Positions 12,709 through 24,800 of a DNA stretch of 64,000 nt are shown in pieces. The DNA comes from Tomocerus qinae. Taxonomy: Eukaryota > Arthropoda > Collembola > Entomobryomorpha > Tomoceridae. The notes beneath the pieces are model-generated. The model did not search any database. It saw only the letters and a program-made list of their open reading frames with translations, and had not been told where the DNA came from. The stretch is from contig CM034546.1 in the NCBI GenBank assembly GCA_020055645.1, positions 57,970,001 to 58,034,000 of the forward strand, in the 5' to 3' direction. The translations under genes and the position numbers were made by a program. Positions within the stretch are counted from its first letter, which is position 1. Every line of letters starts with the position of its first letter.

Positions 12709-13338
12709 CAATACACTACCTACTATAACATGAAATTATGGGGAGTTCGTGTTTTATGTTGCTCTACGGCGCGAGAGAGGGCAGTATTTAGTAAAAGGTG
12801 AAAACCCGTAGAGCCAGCCTTAAAATCATTTCTCTTATTACACAACTTTTAAATGTTTAACAATTATAGCTGCATACGTGAAAACGCCTAAATTGAATCG
12901 CGATCACAAATAATAATTTAAGGCTTTTCTACGCATGCTATTGTTGACTACTTATCCAGGTGTCGCATTTAAAAATCAAAAGTGCCGATGGAGAGATTGA
13001 GCTTCCTCAAGAAGTTTGTTTATTTCTCACATAGGCGCATGGGGTCAAATGAGTTTGGAGTCTTTCCAAACCTTTCCAACTGCTCCGGAGCTGTTGCAGT
13101 GAAGAGACTGGAGCTGTTGGAGCTCCGGAGCTGTTGGGAGATCAGGCGTCGTCACCCCTCCACCGCCACTTCACCTCTTAGTATATGTTACCTTTACCAG
13201 ACCACTACAACGCATTAGTTGTTATATGTTGATAATAATATTGATATTGATACAAGGCTCCCTCCTCCACTCCATCGTCTTGTTACACATTACACGCATT
13301 TTGTTGATGTTGTTACTCTTCATGTAATATTATTATAC
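12709..13338. other. Unassigned DNA, partly duplicated
   Basis: Bases about 12821-12920 match 25226-25320. The rest includes a short GGAGCTGTTGGAGCTCCGGAG-like repeat near 13083-13140. No convincing gene. Confidence 0.45.
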
Positions 13339-13339
13339 T

Positions 13340-14045
13340 AGTTTTCGGTGACCAGCCGAAAAATGGCTGGCTAAAATGGCCGGTCGGTTGAAATTCTTTG
13401 TTAACCAGTGGCTAAATTGTCTTAAATGGCTGGCTTAAGTGGCCGGCCGGTTGAAATTGAGAAAATCATACTTTACTAGAAGAAATTTACAAAACCATGA
13501 TATTTGGCCATTGTGGCAACTAGCCATTTTAGCCGGCTGGCTGGTCAAAATCACTTTTAGCCGGCTAAAATGGAACAGTACATGTTTACTGTACAGTGGT
13601 TATAGATTCTGTCCGAAAGTTTACTTTTATTCGAAAACTAACAAAATTTGAATGAATCTAACATTTTTCATAAAGAATTTCAACCAACCGGCTAGCCAAT
13701 TTAGCCAGCCAATTTATCCGACCAGCCGGCTAGTCACTGAGCACTGGGTAGCGAACCCATGAACAGTGTTCCATTTTAGCCTGCTAAAAATGATTTTGAC
13801 CAGCCAGCCGGCTTAAGTGACTGAAATGGCTAGTGGCCAAAATGGCCAAAAATCATGGATTTTTAAATTTCCCGTCAAATCAAGGATAATTTTCTCAGTT
13901 CACATAGCCCTATTTGACTGTTTTTGGTCATTTCAGCCATTTCGACCATTTTAGCCACTGCCTAACCAAGAATTTCAACCAGCCGGCTGGCCATTTTAGC
14001 CAGCCATTTTAACCAACCAGCCGGCTGGTCATCAAACACTGCCTA
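13340..14045. mobile_element. DNA element with long inverted ends rich in CCGGCTGG motifs
   Basis: The left end (GGTGACCAGCCG..., then GGCTGGCTAAAATGGCCGG) is matched in inverted orientation by the right end (...CCATTTTAGCCAGCC ... CCGGCTGGTCATCAAACACTG) over at least 80 bp. Internal copies of AGCCGGCTGG-type palindromes sit on both arms, so the whole 700 bp can fold back. The right end finishes in a CAGTG-like terminus as in hAT elements, but the left end is eroded and I find no clean target duplication. No transposase. Confidence 0.6.
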
Positions 14046-16645
14046 GGAATACCAAGAATGCAAAATGCAGCAAGCAAAGGTATTATCTGTTGTTGTTGAT
14101 ACGCTAGCCTCGGCAATGCATATCAAAAGTTCAGATAAGAGTTAAGATTTTGCACCATTGGTTAGACCCGCTCAATCACCATAAAAACCGTGAATGTAGC
14201 AAGTAGCAATGTAGCTCTAGCTGGTGATGTAGAGGTGCAATGCAATGTACATGGAAGTGCCTAGCTTTGGTAGCCTACCACCTACACACCAACGCTCGCA
14301 CTTCTAGGGCCATCTCATTTCATAACATTCATGATTTTTATTTAGTCTAGTTATGGGGTCATCATTTGACCTTTTGTGACTGTCCACAGGCTGAACTACA
14401 ACAGCTGCAAAGTCAAATAAGAGCTCGTTGGAAATGTCGGATGATAACTTGGTCCGTGAAGTTCCGTTATTCTTTATATCTGTATCCTGATTCCCCATAA
14501 GAGGGGATATGTGGTTAATGCAATTAAAATTGCGACCTTATGGACCTTTACGAACCAAGTTATTTCTTTAGCTTTTCAACGAGGTATTTTTCGACTCTGT
14601 AGCTGTTGTAGAACGACCGGATCTTGGAATCTAAGTTGACAAGTTTTCCATGCAAGCTAAAAGATGAACCTTAAGTTGCATCGCTTTATAGGTTATACCA
14701 GAAGTGCTAATATTTGTATTATAATTTAACTGGTCTCAGCGTGACTATTGTCACTGTAATTTTCAGAAACACTGGAACTTATCGACTATGTTTAAGCTTT
14801 CAACGCGACATGATTCTTATATATATTACATGTAAGTGGTGGACTGACATTTGCATAGAAGTTATGAATATAATACAATATTGGCTTCTACATTGTGTAT
14901 ATTTCTTAGAAAATAATGTTAAGTTATAGTTAAATGCTTTTAGACGATTAGGTATTACTGTAAGTTACTACTGTAAGTTACGAAATTACTATAAGTAGTC
15001 ACATGGCCGTGCATATATGATCTTATGTCTAGTCTTTTAGCACAAATACATTTTGCTTTTAAATAATTAAAACTATAAACGCAATACGAGAATATAATAG
15101 AACTAGTTGAAACCTGTCTAGAACACGCAGTGCGGTAGAAAAATTTTGATGTATAATATAGCTGTTTTGAGACAAAATAGTCGATGCGTTAGTCGAATCT
15201 GGATTTTAAATGTCAATATCCGTATTTTTATAGAGGATGCCACATGCAGCTTACATTTTTGTGTCCTCAATTTACAATCATAGTACTTATAGTGATCATT
15301 TGAAATATAGAGAAATAATTACCTTTAAAAAAGGGTGCACTTATAAAACTTTTGATACCATTGATGAGGGTTTGGGGATACCAAAATGGTTACACAAAAC
15401 AGGTCATTCCATTACCTCAATCCGAAACTATTTCTACGTCTAATTATAATATAACTTCAACATACCTTACATTAAGGAACTGTCATGTTTATTACGTACA
15501 CAAGTATCTCTCTTTTACCTTTCGCCTGGAACCTGGACAAAGTCAAGATATTATAGAAAATATTTTACATTCAGGCACGTCAGGCATGTCAACAACACTC
15601 ATCAGAAAAATCATTTAATTTTTTATTGAAGCTTTAAAGGCAGTTACAGACTTAGAGATGATCTTCGGGAAATCTTGAATCTTCTTCTAGAGTTATCTAT
15701 CAGCAGAAGCTCGGAGTAAATATAATTAAAATATCAACTCGCCAAACTCAAAGATCAGGGCTGCAGAGATACATTGATTTATAGTTGGATTCCAATTTAT
15801 GACCTTACTGAATATGACACCATAAGCAGTCAAAAAATTTTCATTCAAAAAAAAATTCGAAAAAAAACACATTTTGAAACCAAAACTTATACTATAGCAC
15901 CCTTAAAACATTTGGGATAGTGTGGTAGGAATTTGTTGGACAATTAAAGTCTAAATTCAAGCAGAAAATCCCTGAAAAATGAAATGTCGTTAAGTCAATT
16001 CTCTCGTTGGTAGAGGTGTCTACGCAAAGTATTAATGAAGATTCTAGAAAAAATATAGTTATGCATTATGTGATTGCTGCATTATTTAAATCTAATATAC
16101 AACCGAATTTTGATACCCCAATGAAAAAAGAAAATTAGGCCATTATTTAATTGAGAAGACATTTTTTAAAACTTTCTGAGTTACTACTATAATAACGCTA
16201 TTAAATTGTACTAGTTATTTAAATGAATGCTTGAGTCTCTCAGTGATTCCTGCTAGACATCTATATAAAAATTATTGCATGTAGCAAATTATGTCCTTAA
16301 AACGTTTAGAAATCGAGTATGTAAAGTATCTAATGGAAAATGCAGACAATAGACAGAACAATGAAAACTAGTGGCGTCACATTCACCACTTCAGCTGAAT
16401 TAAATTTGGCATGAAATGTTTACTTTAAGCAATGATCCACTGCAATCACATTGCATGTCTGTACTTATTATGTTAAGTGATTTAGAACTTTTTAGTTAAA
16501 AGATGTTTAATGCTGTTTATTATCTCTTTATGAATTTATATATTTCTTATACGTTATTAATTTTGACTCGGCTCCGCTCTGGCTGGTTTTTTTGTATTTT
16601 GCGGCGTAGTATAGTCAAATGCAAACATACAGAGCCTTCAGTATA
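14046..16645. other. Unassigned intergenic DNA, partly duplicated
   Basis: Bases 14670-15510 match 25326-26150 (end of the segmental duplication). Bases 15515-15760 match 5985-6235. From 15830 on there are A-rich tracts and no recognisable genes. Short open frames here are not conserved between the duplicate copies. Confidence 0.55.
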
Positions 16646-17281
16646 CATCGTCCCTTAAGGATGGAAAAAGCCTCTATCCACTTTCAGTTTGGTACAGGAA
16701 TAAGCCTATGTCCATTTTTTGTTTGGCACAGGAAAAAGCCAAAATCCATTTTTTGTTTGGTACAGGAATAAGCCTAAATCCACCTTTCGTTTGGTGCAGG
16801 AAATAGCCTCTACCCTCTTGCAGCTTATAGGGGCGTATTGATACATGGTTAATATGGGCGGCGGAAATATTGAACTTTCATTCTTACTTGAGTTCCTTCC
16901 AGCCAGTTTAGTTTTATCCAATATCAAAATCCGACTTTGAGTCGTTAAAAGTTTTGTTTTTGTCTTATTGTGGAATTAGCTAAAATGTATAATGCTGATG
17001 TACATTCTAGCATGACAAATTTCAAGTATCAACATAAAAATAATAAATACTTCATTTCGTCAACTTGTTTATTCTTACTGTGCCCCGACAACTTTACGTA
17101 ATGCTGCAAGAGGATAGGCTATTTCCTGCACCAAACGAAAGGTGGATTTAGGCTTATTCCTGTACCAAACAAAAAATGGATTTTGGCTTTTTCCTGTGCC
17201 AAACAAAAAATGGACATAGGCTTATTCCTGTACCAAACTGAAAGTGGATATAGAGGCTTTTTCCATCCTTAAGGGACGACA
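16646..17281. mobile_element. Foldback element with about 170-bp inverted ends, TA target site
   Basis: The left arm (16646-16815) and right arm (17105-17281) are near-perfect inverted copies, each with three spaced repeats of the type GGTACAGGAATAAGCC / GGCACAGGAAAAAGCC. Ends read CATCGTCCCTTAAGG and its complement. The flanks offer a TA dinucleotide on each side (16644-16645 and 17282-17283), as in Tc1/mariner-type elements. No transposase frame inside. Confidence 0.7.
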
Positions 17282-17389
17282 TATTGTATTAAACTACAGG
17301 GTGGCCCAGAATGATGTATACATGACTTTGACCTTTAATTCCTAACGATCGGTTGAGGGTATTACAATGATATGCACACCATGTGAAAG

Positions 17390-18130
17390 AGCATGCGTTT
17401 TTTAAATGAGATTTATGAATTTGAAATCCCTCCATTTCCAGGAACAGGCGTTATCGCTTCAGCACTGACCGACCTGAAGTCTTACAAAATTTCTGACTTA
17501 TTTTCCATTTTTGTAACGATGCATTGGCGTAATTTCAATGATGTTGTTGGCTTTTTGGCATGCATCTTATCCTCAATGATTTCCCATAACGACCGAATCA
17601 CAAGGTGATAAGTCCGGTGATTCTTAGTGACCATGAAACCGGTTCCCCCTCACCCATCCATATGCCAAGGAAATGGGTATCAAACCATTCTGTAACATCT
17701 GAAAAACTGAAATGTGCCGGTTTTGCCATTTATTTAGCAATGCTAAATGACTTAATATGGCCAGCCTAATCAAGTTATTCCAAATCACAATCGTTTAGTC
17801 ACTTTCCATGATGGGACACCGGCGCATTTTAGACTTTCAGATGTTACAGAATGGTTTGATACCCATTTCTTTGGCATATAGATGGGTGAGGGAGGACAAG
17901 TATCACGACCACCAAGATCACCGGACTTGTGATTTCAGTCTATTCGTTGAGGAATCTTTTAGGATAAGATTTATGTCGAAAAGCCATCAACATCATTGAA
18001 ACTACGCCAATGCATCGTTACAAAAATGGAAAATAAGTCTGAAATTTTGTAAAAAATTCAGGTCGGTCAGTGTTGAAGCGATTACGCCAGTACATGGAAA
18101 TGGAGGGTCTTCGAATTCAGCAATCTAATT
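17390..18130. mobile_element. Inverted pair of decayed mariner-like transposase fragments
   Basis: Bases about 17410-17710 are an inverted copy of about 17810-18125. On the plus strand near 17895-17935 a decayed frame reads PPRSPDL, then a stop, then a phenylalanine. This recalls the WPPRSPDLTP.DF block before the last catalytic acid of mariner/IS630-type transposases. Several stops and indels are present on both arms, so it is a dead remnant that rearranged into a hairpin. Confidence 0.55.
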
Positions 18131-19130
18131 AAAAAGCGCTACTGTATATTGCTGAATAACATAGGATTAGAATGTAGTTCGTATTTCTTTTAGAAAAAGT
18201 CATAATTTCCAAAGAGTGGCGAATGAAAAGAATGTCAGGAGCTTATGGCTCAGAAATGGGTATAAAAAATTTAAACGTTTTGAATTACAGCGTTACAGCG
18301 GAAAAACATGATGTCCCGATGAACATACAGCGTGAACACACGAGTGTCCGCTATGATCATTACCTCCATCAATACTTCAATTGGTTCTGTGACATACTAA
18401 TATGCATAAGGTGATTATCCCGAAACGCATACTGTTTTGACTTTCAATTTATGGATAATATTTACATTCTTTTCGATCGGCTCGTTAAAATGTTTAAATA
18501 ATACTACACTCGATATCAGTATTTTAAACATCGTAAGAGATCTTATTTGGCATCATATCTTTTATTAAATTTTAACCATTAAGGCTCATTAAGAAATTTG
18601 ACATGACAAAATAAAAGTAATACACAAGGTTAATTTTTGTGTTCTCTCTGAATAACAGCATTACTAAAGTCAGTTTTGGGACTTACTGTTATGCATAGAG
18701 TGATTATAACGAAATGTATACTGTTTTGACTTACAATTTAAGGATACAGTTTACCCTCCTTTCAATAGTCTCGTTAAAGTAAGTAAATAATAACACGTTG
18801 TCGACTATAAGCTGAACGTTTGTATGTATCCCGTAGTAGTAAAATGTTACCACTTTGGATTTTGATATGTTGTACAATTGTAACACACTGGGATATTCCC
18901 ATGTTAGCTAGGATAGGGTCATTGGTTTGACGACAAGTATAAAATCGCGAAACCTTGTGCGGTTCAAATGTACCACACTTGGATACCACTTGTAGTACCA
19001 TTCAATAATTTACAACACATGTCCATCATACTTTACTAATTATATACAAAAGAAAGAAAATACATGTAATTATGAACTGAGAAATAAAAATTCTATTGTT
19101 TGTAATATAGTTCCAAAAAATAGTTACGGA
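18131..19130. other. Unassigned intergenic DNA
   Basis: No gene recognised. The block ACTGTTATGCATAGAGTGATTAT near 18685 is related to sequence at 6410, 18400 and 19815, so it marks a dispersed local repeat of unknown type. Confidence 0.45.
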
Positions 19131-19350
19131 CTTCGCTCCTTTCGTGAGACAGCATTCAGACTGTGCGTGGAATGAAATACCTGAACACATTCAGACTATC
19201 GAGGATGTTCTCTCATTTAAAAAGGAGTTAAAGTCCTACTTACTGAAGGATCAGATATATGAAGTAATATTAGATAAAGAAATAAAAATGAAAAATGTAT
19301 GCAATTTGTCGTGTATCGAATCAGCCGTAAGTTATGACCTAGAGAATTAA
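19131..19350 (+). pseudogene. C-terminal remnant of a LINE-type reverse transcriptase
   Basis: The plus-strand frame contains WNEIPEHIQTIEDVLSFKKE followed by LKSYLL, preceded in another frame by NYGLRSFRE. This recalls the common C-terminal end of many LINE ORF2 proteins (LR...LWN.LP..I....S...FK..LK..L). The rest of the element is absent. Identification rests on this motif only. Confidence 0.55.
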
Positions 19351-19405
19351 AATTTTGTTAATTAAACTAAGACTGTTATTTCTGTATTTACCTAATAGTT
19401 CAATA

Positions 19406-19597
19406 CAAGCACGTATTTAGTAGGGGGGCGGGGGGGGGGGCGCAGCGCCCCCCTTAATCTGAGAAAAAGAGAGTTTTTTTCTCAAAAATGGCCTAAAATT
19501 GCAATAAAATTTTTTCGCGCTTCGCGCGAATATGTTTTATTTTTGGCATAATTTTTACTTCCGCCCCCCCTTGAACAAATTTCTAGATACGTGCCTG
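19406..19597. mobile_element. hAT-type MITE, 8-bp target duplication
   Basis: Direct repeats GTTCAATA lie at 19398-19405 and 19598-19605. Ends are CAAGCACGTATTTAG and the complement of CAGGCACGTATCTAG. The interior is strongly structured (poly-G next to GCGCAGCGCCCCCC, then CGCGCTTCGCGCG). The size and 8-bp duplication fit a non-autonomous hAT element. Confidence 0.8.
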
Positions 19598-19999
19598 GTT
19601 CAATATGTTACCTATTATTAAGTTGCTGACATGTCAACCCAAAAATCGCTTGTGATTGTAGTGATATAATCTGGAGATGTTGATGAAAATAAATTATTAT
19701 TATTATTATTATTATTAGAATTTGGATACTGCTCTGTGTGGTACAATGGTACCACACTTGGTAGTCCGCCGACGTTTTTAGGCTTGGATGTTGAAGTTTT
19801 AAGTTAGCTTTGTTAGTTACTATTATGCATAATGTGATTGTTCTCAACACAAAACACAATAGTCAATAACCAGCCAAAGATTGAAAATCTAGTTGAAGAT
19901 TGATACAAAGAAATGCAATTGTGGTCCAATTAAAAACGGAGACTGTCTTAAATATTATATGCAATTGGGGTAATTAATTCACCTGAATATGGTGGTAAA

Positions 20000-20405
20000 C
20001 AGTGTTGTGCAGTGGTTAAAACCACTAGTGGTCATAATGGTCATAATGGTCAAAATGGCCCGGTCAAAAAAAAATTAAAAAGTGGTCAAAATGGTCAAAA
20101 TGGACAAAATGCCTGTTAATTGAGACCCCAAGGTAGCTTTTACTGCAATAGTAAACAACAAATACAACTTTCTAAAGATTGCAGTTAAAAATGATTAGAG
20201 AGTGTCATTCTGTAGTCTGATGTTAGTAGAATAGTGTTTCATTGGTTTTAGGCCATATTTCATTCTCTAAATATTTTAAATTTCATTTGCTAGCCTAAGT
20301 AACTGTATACTGATATTTTGACCATTTTAGCCATTTTGACCATTTTGACCATTTTGACCAGTGGCCCGGTCAAAATGCAAAAAAGTGGTCAACAGTACAA
20401 CACTG
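20000..20405. mobile_element. hAT-type MITE with a visible empty site
   Basis: Flanked by GTGGTAAA at 19992-19999 and 20406-20413. Ends are CAGTGTTGT and ACAACACTG. Internal repeats of (A/T)GGTCAAAATGG occur on both arms. Block 1 of the duplication (about 6590-6610) shows the unoccupied site with one copy of the target (ATAGTAAA-like), so the insertion came after the duplication. Confidence 0.85.
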
Positions 20406-20567
20406 GTGGTAAAGGACAAAAAGTTTGCATTTATTGTTTATATATTTATCTTAACATTTCTTACAAAAATGTTCTTTTTTGAATTTTTCAACACTGTTTT
20501 TTTGCTGCAGACAATATTTATTTCTCAATAAAAATTTACCATCAAAATTTATTAATTGAAATTTTTT

Positions 20568-22035
20568 TTAAAACGCCAGAAGAAGATTCACGGTGTTGAT
20601 AGTGAGACAAGCAATGAAGGTCATGACGGTGGATCTTCTCATATTAAAGAAAGGACCAATCGGTATTTTGAGTGCTGGAGAGCCGACCAGCCATCTCCTT
20701 GTGTAATCATCACCGAAGAGAAGCCAATTCTTCTTGAAATCCAAGGATACGATATTTATATCGGAAGCATTTGGCACCATGAAAAAGAACGTGAGTAGTA
20801 AAATAAAACTTAAAGTGGGAAATAATAGAAAAATTGGCATTTTTACAATTCCATACATCTTAAAAGTGCAAAAATTACATATCATACTAATGACAAATAA
20901 TCCTCCAAGCACAACTGGAGCAACTACATGAAGTTGATTGCTGGCAATCGTCTCAAGAACACGAAGTATATCATATGCTTTCCTAACCCGCTTGCATGTT
21001 GCCTGAGAAGGTCTGATTCTGTCTTTGCTATGGACAATACTGTATGTAATATACCTAAGCCAACATTCAAATGCGTAAAAATCAATAATACAAAAAATAT
21101 CTGCGAAGGTGAAAATAGACATTAAATAGCCCATTCCTATCAGGTAAAAACTAAACCAAACTAATTGGAAAAATAAATTAGAACGAAGTAATGACAACAA
21201 GAATTGACCAATGAAAGGAGTTTCATCCAGCAAACGGTGGAAAGGTGAATCTGTGCTCCAAACAAGGAAAGCAGATTCTAGTAAGCTTATGCCAATGGTT
21301 AGAATTGGAGTAAGAAGGCAGACAACATTCCCGATAAAATCGGAATGTTCGAAAGACCGTGGCTTTCTTTTTTCGTGCTGAAACATTTCTGTAATCAAAC
21401 AAATAAAACAGCAGAAATTAATTTACCGTTTGCTTGGTAAAATATTTTAATCAACTTTATAAACTTTTCACAATGTAAAATTGTATTCCCATGGCTAGGA
21501 ATACGTTGGAGCCACACCCTAATTTGGCTATAATAAAATCCGCATCGGCTATGTCATATTTTAAGCTATTATAATTGTAGAGTACCTACTACACCCAAAT
21601 AATAATTATTTTCATAAAAAATGTTTAAATTAACAGTTAAACATTTTAATGATTTGTTTTATACGTACCTTTGAAGTATCTGTCGATATCAAAAATCAAA
21701 GTCGTGGTTTTAGCCAACTCCTGCGTATTATGAATCAAAATTATACTAATGCCTAGCGCTATTGCCAAATAAAACATTCCTAGTATGTAAATCAAAATTT
21801 GTTGGGGTTCAAAATTTTGAACGGGGTAAAAGATATGCACAATCAATCGAATGGTACAGTAAAGACAAAATAAGAAAATGATGAAGATTGGTAATCGAGA
21901 TACTTGAGACTGCCGTGTCGATCTGGCAATCGATAAAACTTTTCTCTGCGACTCCCATTCTAACGGGAAAATCTTGAACAAACGTACAAATCTAAAGAAT
22001 ATAGTGATACCGAAATACATTCGCTGGGTTATCAT
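20568..22035 (-). CDS. 7TM gustatory-receptor-like chemoreceptor, copy C
   Basis: Exons 22035-21669 and 21388-20568 with a 280-bp phase-1 intron (donor GTACGT, acceptor ACAG). The product is 395 aa, the same exon lengths as copy A (367 and 821 nt). Hydrophobic helices lie at about 43-68, 75-97, 139-165, 185-227 (one long or two helices), 268-289, 299-321 and 377-395. The conserved loop CKRVRKAYDILRVLETI precedes TM5. The TM7 tail is TFIACLTINTVNLLLAF. A Met two codons upstream (22041) is open, but the MITQRMYFG start is the one shared by all copies. Intact; most of its last exon is shared almost base for base with pseudogene B. Confidence 0.65.
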
Positions 22036-23208
22036 TTTCAATTTTTCTGTGTCACTCCAACTAGTATATTTCTGTATTTAGTTGTTGTAGAATTATTTCA
22101 AACACGTCAGCTAAACACAGTAAAAACTGATTTTAAGCCAAGAATTTTAGTATGACTTTACAAGTATGGATTATTTTGCCGAGTGAGTTTTGTAACTATT
22201 ATTCCTTGTGTCATGTATAAATAGTTGGGAAAATTCCATTATATTAAATGAAATAAACATTTAGGTATCGTGCATAAATATTTTATTGTTTACTTCGCAG
22301 TTAAGTGACGTATATAGACTGGCTTTATACTATTTGCGACTTATAATATTTTTAATCCTGAAACATAATATACTGAGCTTATAATATAAAATCATACAAC
22401 ATATATATAATATTAGCAATATCGTAAACAAAATTAGATAGGTTAGGTAGAATAAAATTGAAATTTAGTATTGACATTGTTTGGGCTTGGAAATCATCAT
22501 GAATTTAAATTGATGGAGACAAAGAATACTCTGCAACGCAAGAAATAATATTATACTTCGAGCCGCAAAACAATCAATATAGAGGCTATAGACTACTTTA
22601 TTTGCCTTTCTGTGCTAGATACTACTCAGTTAAACTCAACATTGTAAAACTTTTGTTACCTAAACTTCAAAACATACTTTAATCATCCTGGCTACTTGCT
22701 ATCTGTAATTGATCAAATTATTGGTAAGTTGTAGGTTCATCTGGCCGGTGCTGGGACATTAAAATCCAAAATAATATCTTAGTAGTTTAAGGTGCTACAG
22801 CGGGAGCTGAAGGAGTTAATTAAGTTCCTCAAGTGCTAAATAGGTTAATAAAAGTCAATTAGCCTGATATTGAATATCAAATAAAGAAATACACTGTACA
22901 ATTTTCAGCTAATTTAAATTCGAATTGTAGGAATTTAGTATGAGGAATGCTCCAAGCAATGACATATTATAGCAATCTTGATTTACAAAATAGTTCTTGA
23001 ATATTAAATATAATATATCTTATGTAATATAATATTATTATACTTTATATAAGATAGGGTATATCTTGTCTTATAATATTGAGACTCTTTAAAATATTAA
23101 TATTAATAATAAATGATTTGAGGTATATATTGAGACTCTTTAAAAATATTTTTGTAAATAGTAGCAAATCGATAAGTATTTCTCTCCATCTCGTCCCTAT
23201 AAACAATA
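22036..23208. other. Intergenic spacer within the duplication
   Basis: Counterpart of 8148-9309; AT-rich, with TATAAT-rich runs near 23000-23090. No gene recognised; likely holds the promoter of copy C. Confidence 0.6.
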
Positions 23209-24800
23209 TTAAAATGCAAGAAGAAGCGTGATAGTATTATTCACAATGGCAGCAATGAATGTCATGATAGTGGCTCGTTGGATAGGAAAAAAAGGTCCTA
23301 TTGATACTTTTAAGGGTAAACATCCTCTAACCCATCTTTTTGTGTAATCGTCTCCCAACAGACGCCAATTGCTTTTGAAATTTTTAGACACGATATTCAT
23401 TTCAGCCGCAGTAGATAAACCAAAATAATAGGACAACAAAAGTATAACACTTCCCATGGGAAATAGTAGGAAAATTGGCATTTTTATCGCCCCGTACATT
23501 TTAATAGAGCAATAATGACCCACAAGACTCATCACAAACCCTCCGCCTAATACCAAAGGTCCAACTATATGAATTTGTCGGTTAGCCTCCCTTTCAATCA
23601 ATCTTAAAATATCATATACCTTCCTAACCCGAGCGCAAGTTACCAGCATAGATAATGATGATCGTACTTTTTCCGAGAGTGTTTTGGGGACAATTTCATA
23701 AGCTGTATACCTAAGCCAGCTCTTCAACGAATAAATAGTAATAATAACTAAAATGTCACTCAAAAGCAAAACTGACAACGCAAACAAAACCATTAACCAA
23801 ATAATGCAGAAAAGAATAACTTGTAAAACCATATTTGAATAAATAAGTGATAGAAGGAAAGAGCCAAGCAAAGGAGTTTCCTGCAGAAAACGAATCAAAG
23901 GTGAATCCGGACTCCAAACTCCAAAGCCGGCTGCTAGGGTTCCCACTATGACTGTAGTTGGCGTGAGAAGACAAAGGGCGTTGCCAATCCTCCTGGACGA
24001 CATTGCATTGCCCTTCAGTTTTATTTCTTCGGATTTGAATACATCTGCCAATAATTTTAACGGCGTTATAAAGTTTTATAACCATATATATTAATATATA
24101 TACAATATTATATTGTAATTTAATAAATCTACACTTATCTCCTGTGTAAAAGAGCAACATTAATTGCCTTGGGGAGTTACTTTAGCTTAACCCTTTAGAA
24201 TATTTCTTAAAGTTTACGCTTCTAGTAAAAAATATTATAATTTTTTCTTTAATACAACTGAATTCTTCAAAATTTCATAGAGGCCCTTTATCCCATAACC
24301 TATACTAAGCTACCAATGTGCAATAAAATTGTGTCGATCGATAATCCATTATAAGGTTTTATATTTATTAAAATAGTATGTTCAGTGGAAGCATAAATAA
24401 GAATGTAAACAATAGTAAAATAATAATGAATACCTTGACAATAATTGTCGAAACTGAAGACCAAATTGGTGATTTTGCACACATCGTGCTTTCCAATTCG
24501 CATTGCGAAATGAAAAACTATGTTAACCGCGTTTAGGAAAAGACACAAAATATATTTCAGAACTTGCTGTGGTTCAAAATTTGGAACGGGGTAAAATATT
24601 TGCACAATTAATCGAAGGAAAATGTATATTTCGACGAAAAGTAATGAACATAATACATAAAATGACACAAGTGGCTCCCATTTAGATTTTGTTACAGAAA
24701 TAACTTTTTTATTTGGATCCCACTGAAAATAAAAAAATTTAAAACGATCTACACAACGAAAAAAAATAAATATGGAAAAATATATTCTCTCCGTAATCAT
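23209..24800 (-). CDS. 7TM gustatory-receptor-like chemoreceptor, copy E
   Basis: Exons 24800-24434 (start MITERIYFS) and 24044-23209. The phase-1 intron is 389 bp (donor GTATTC, acceptor GGCAG). The product is 400 aa. It differs from copy D by scattered substitutions, mostly in exon 1, and keeps all seven hydrophobic segments, the CARVRKVYDILRLI loop and the ATIMTFIAAIVNNTITLLLAF tail. Intact. Predicted sensory membrane receptor of unknown ligand; gustatory-receptor membership is inferred from topology and the TM7 tail. Confidence 0.62.

Larger units (their letters stand above)
6395..15510. repeat. Segmental duplication, block 1 (partner 19800-26150)
   Basis: Block 1 carries pseudogene copy B and intact copy D; block 2 carries copies C and E in the same order and spacing. 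Flanking and intergenic DNA also match, for example the segment before copy B (6470-6620), 8160-9300 with 22040-23200, and 14670-15510 with 25326-26150. Block 1 is longer because it holds about 1.5 kb (about 11317-12820) and 1.75 kb (about 12920-14670) that are absent from block 2. Block 2 holds a 406-bp element that is absent here. Confidence 0.85.

Noticed and set aside
17393-17608. 71-codon plus-strand frame
   Set aside because: Lies in the inverted arm of the mariner relic; the antisense direction carries the transposase-like residues.
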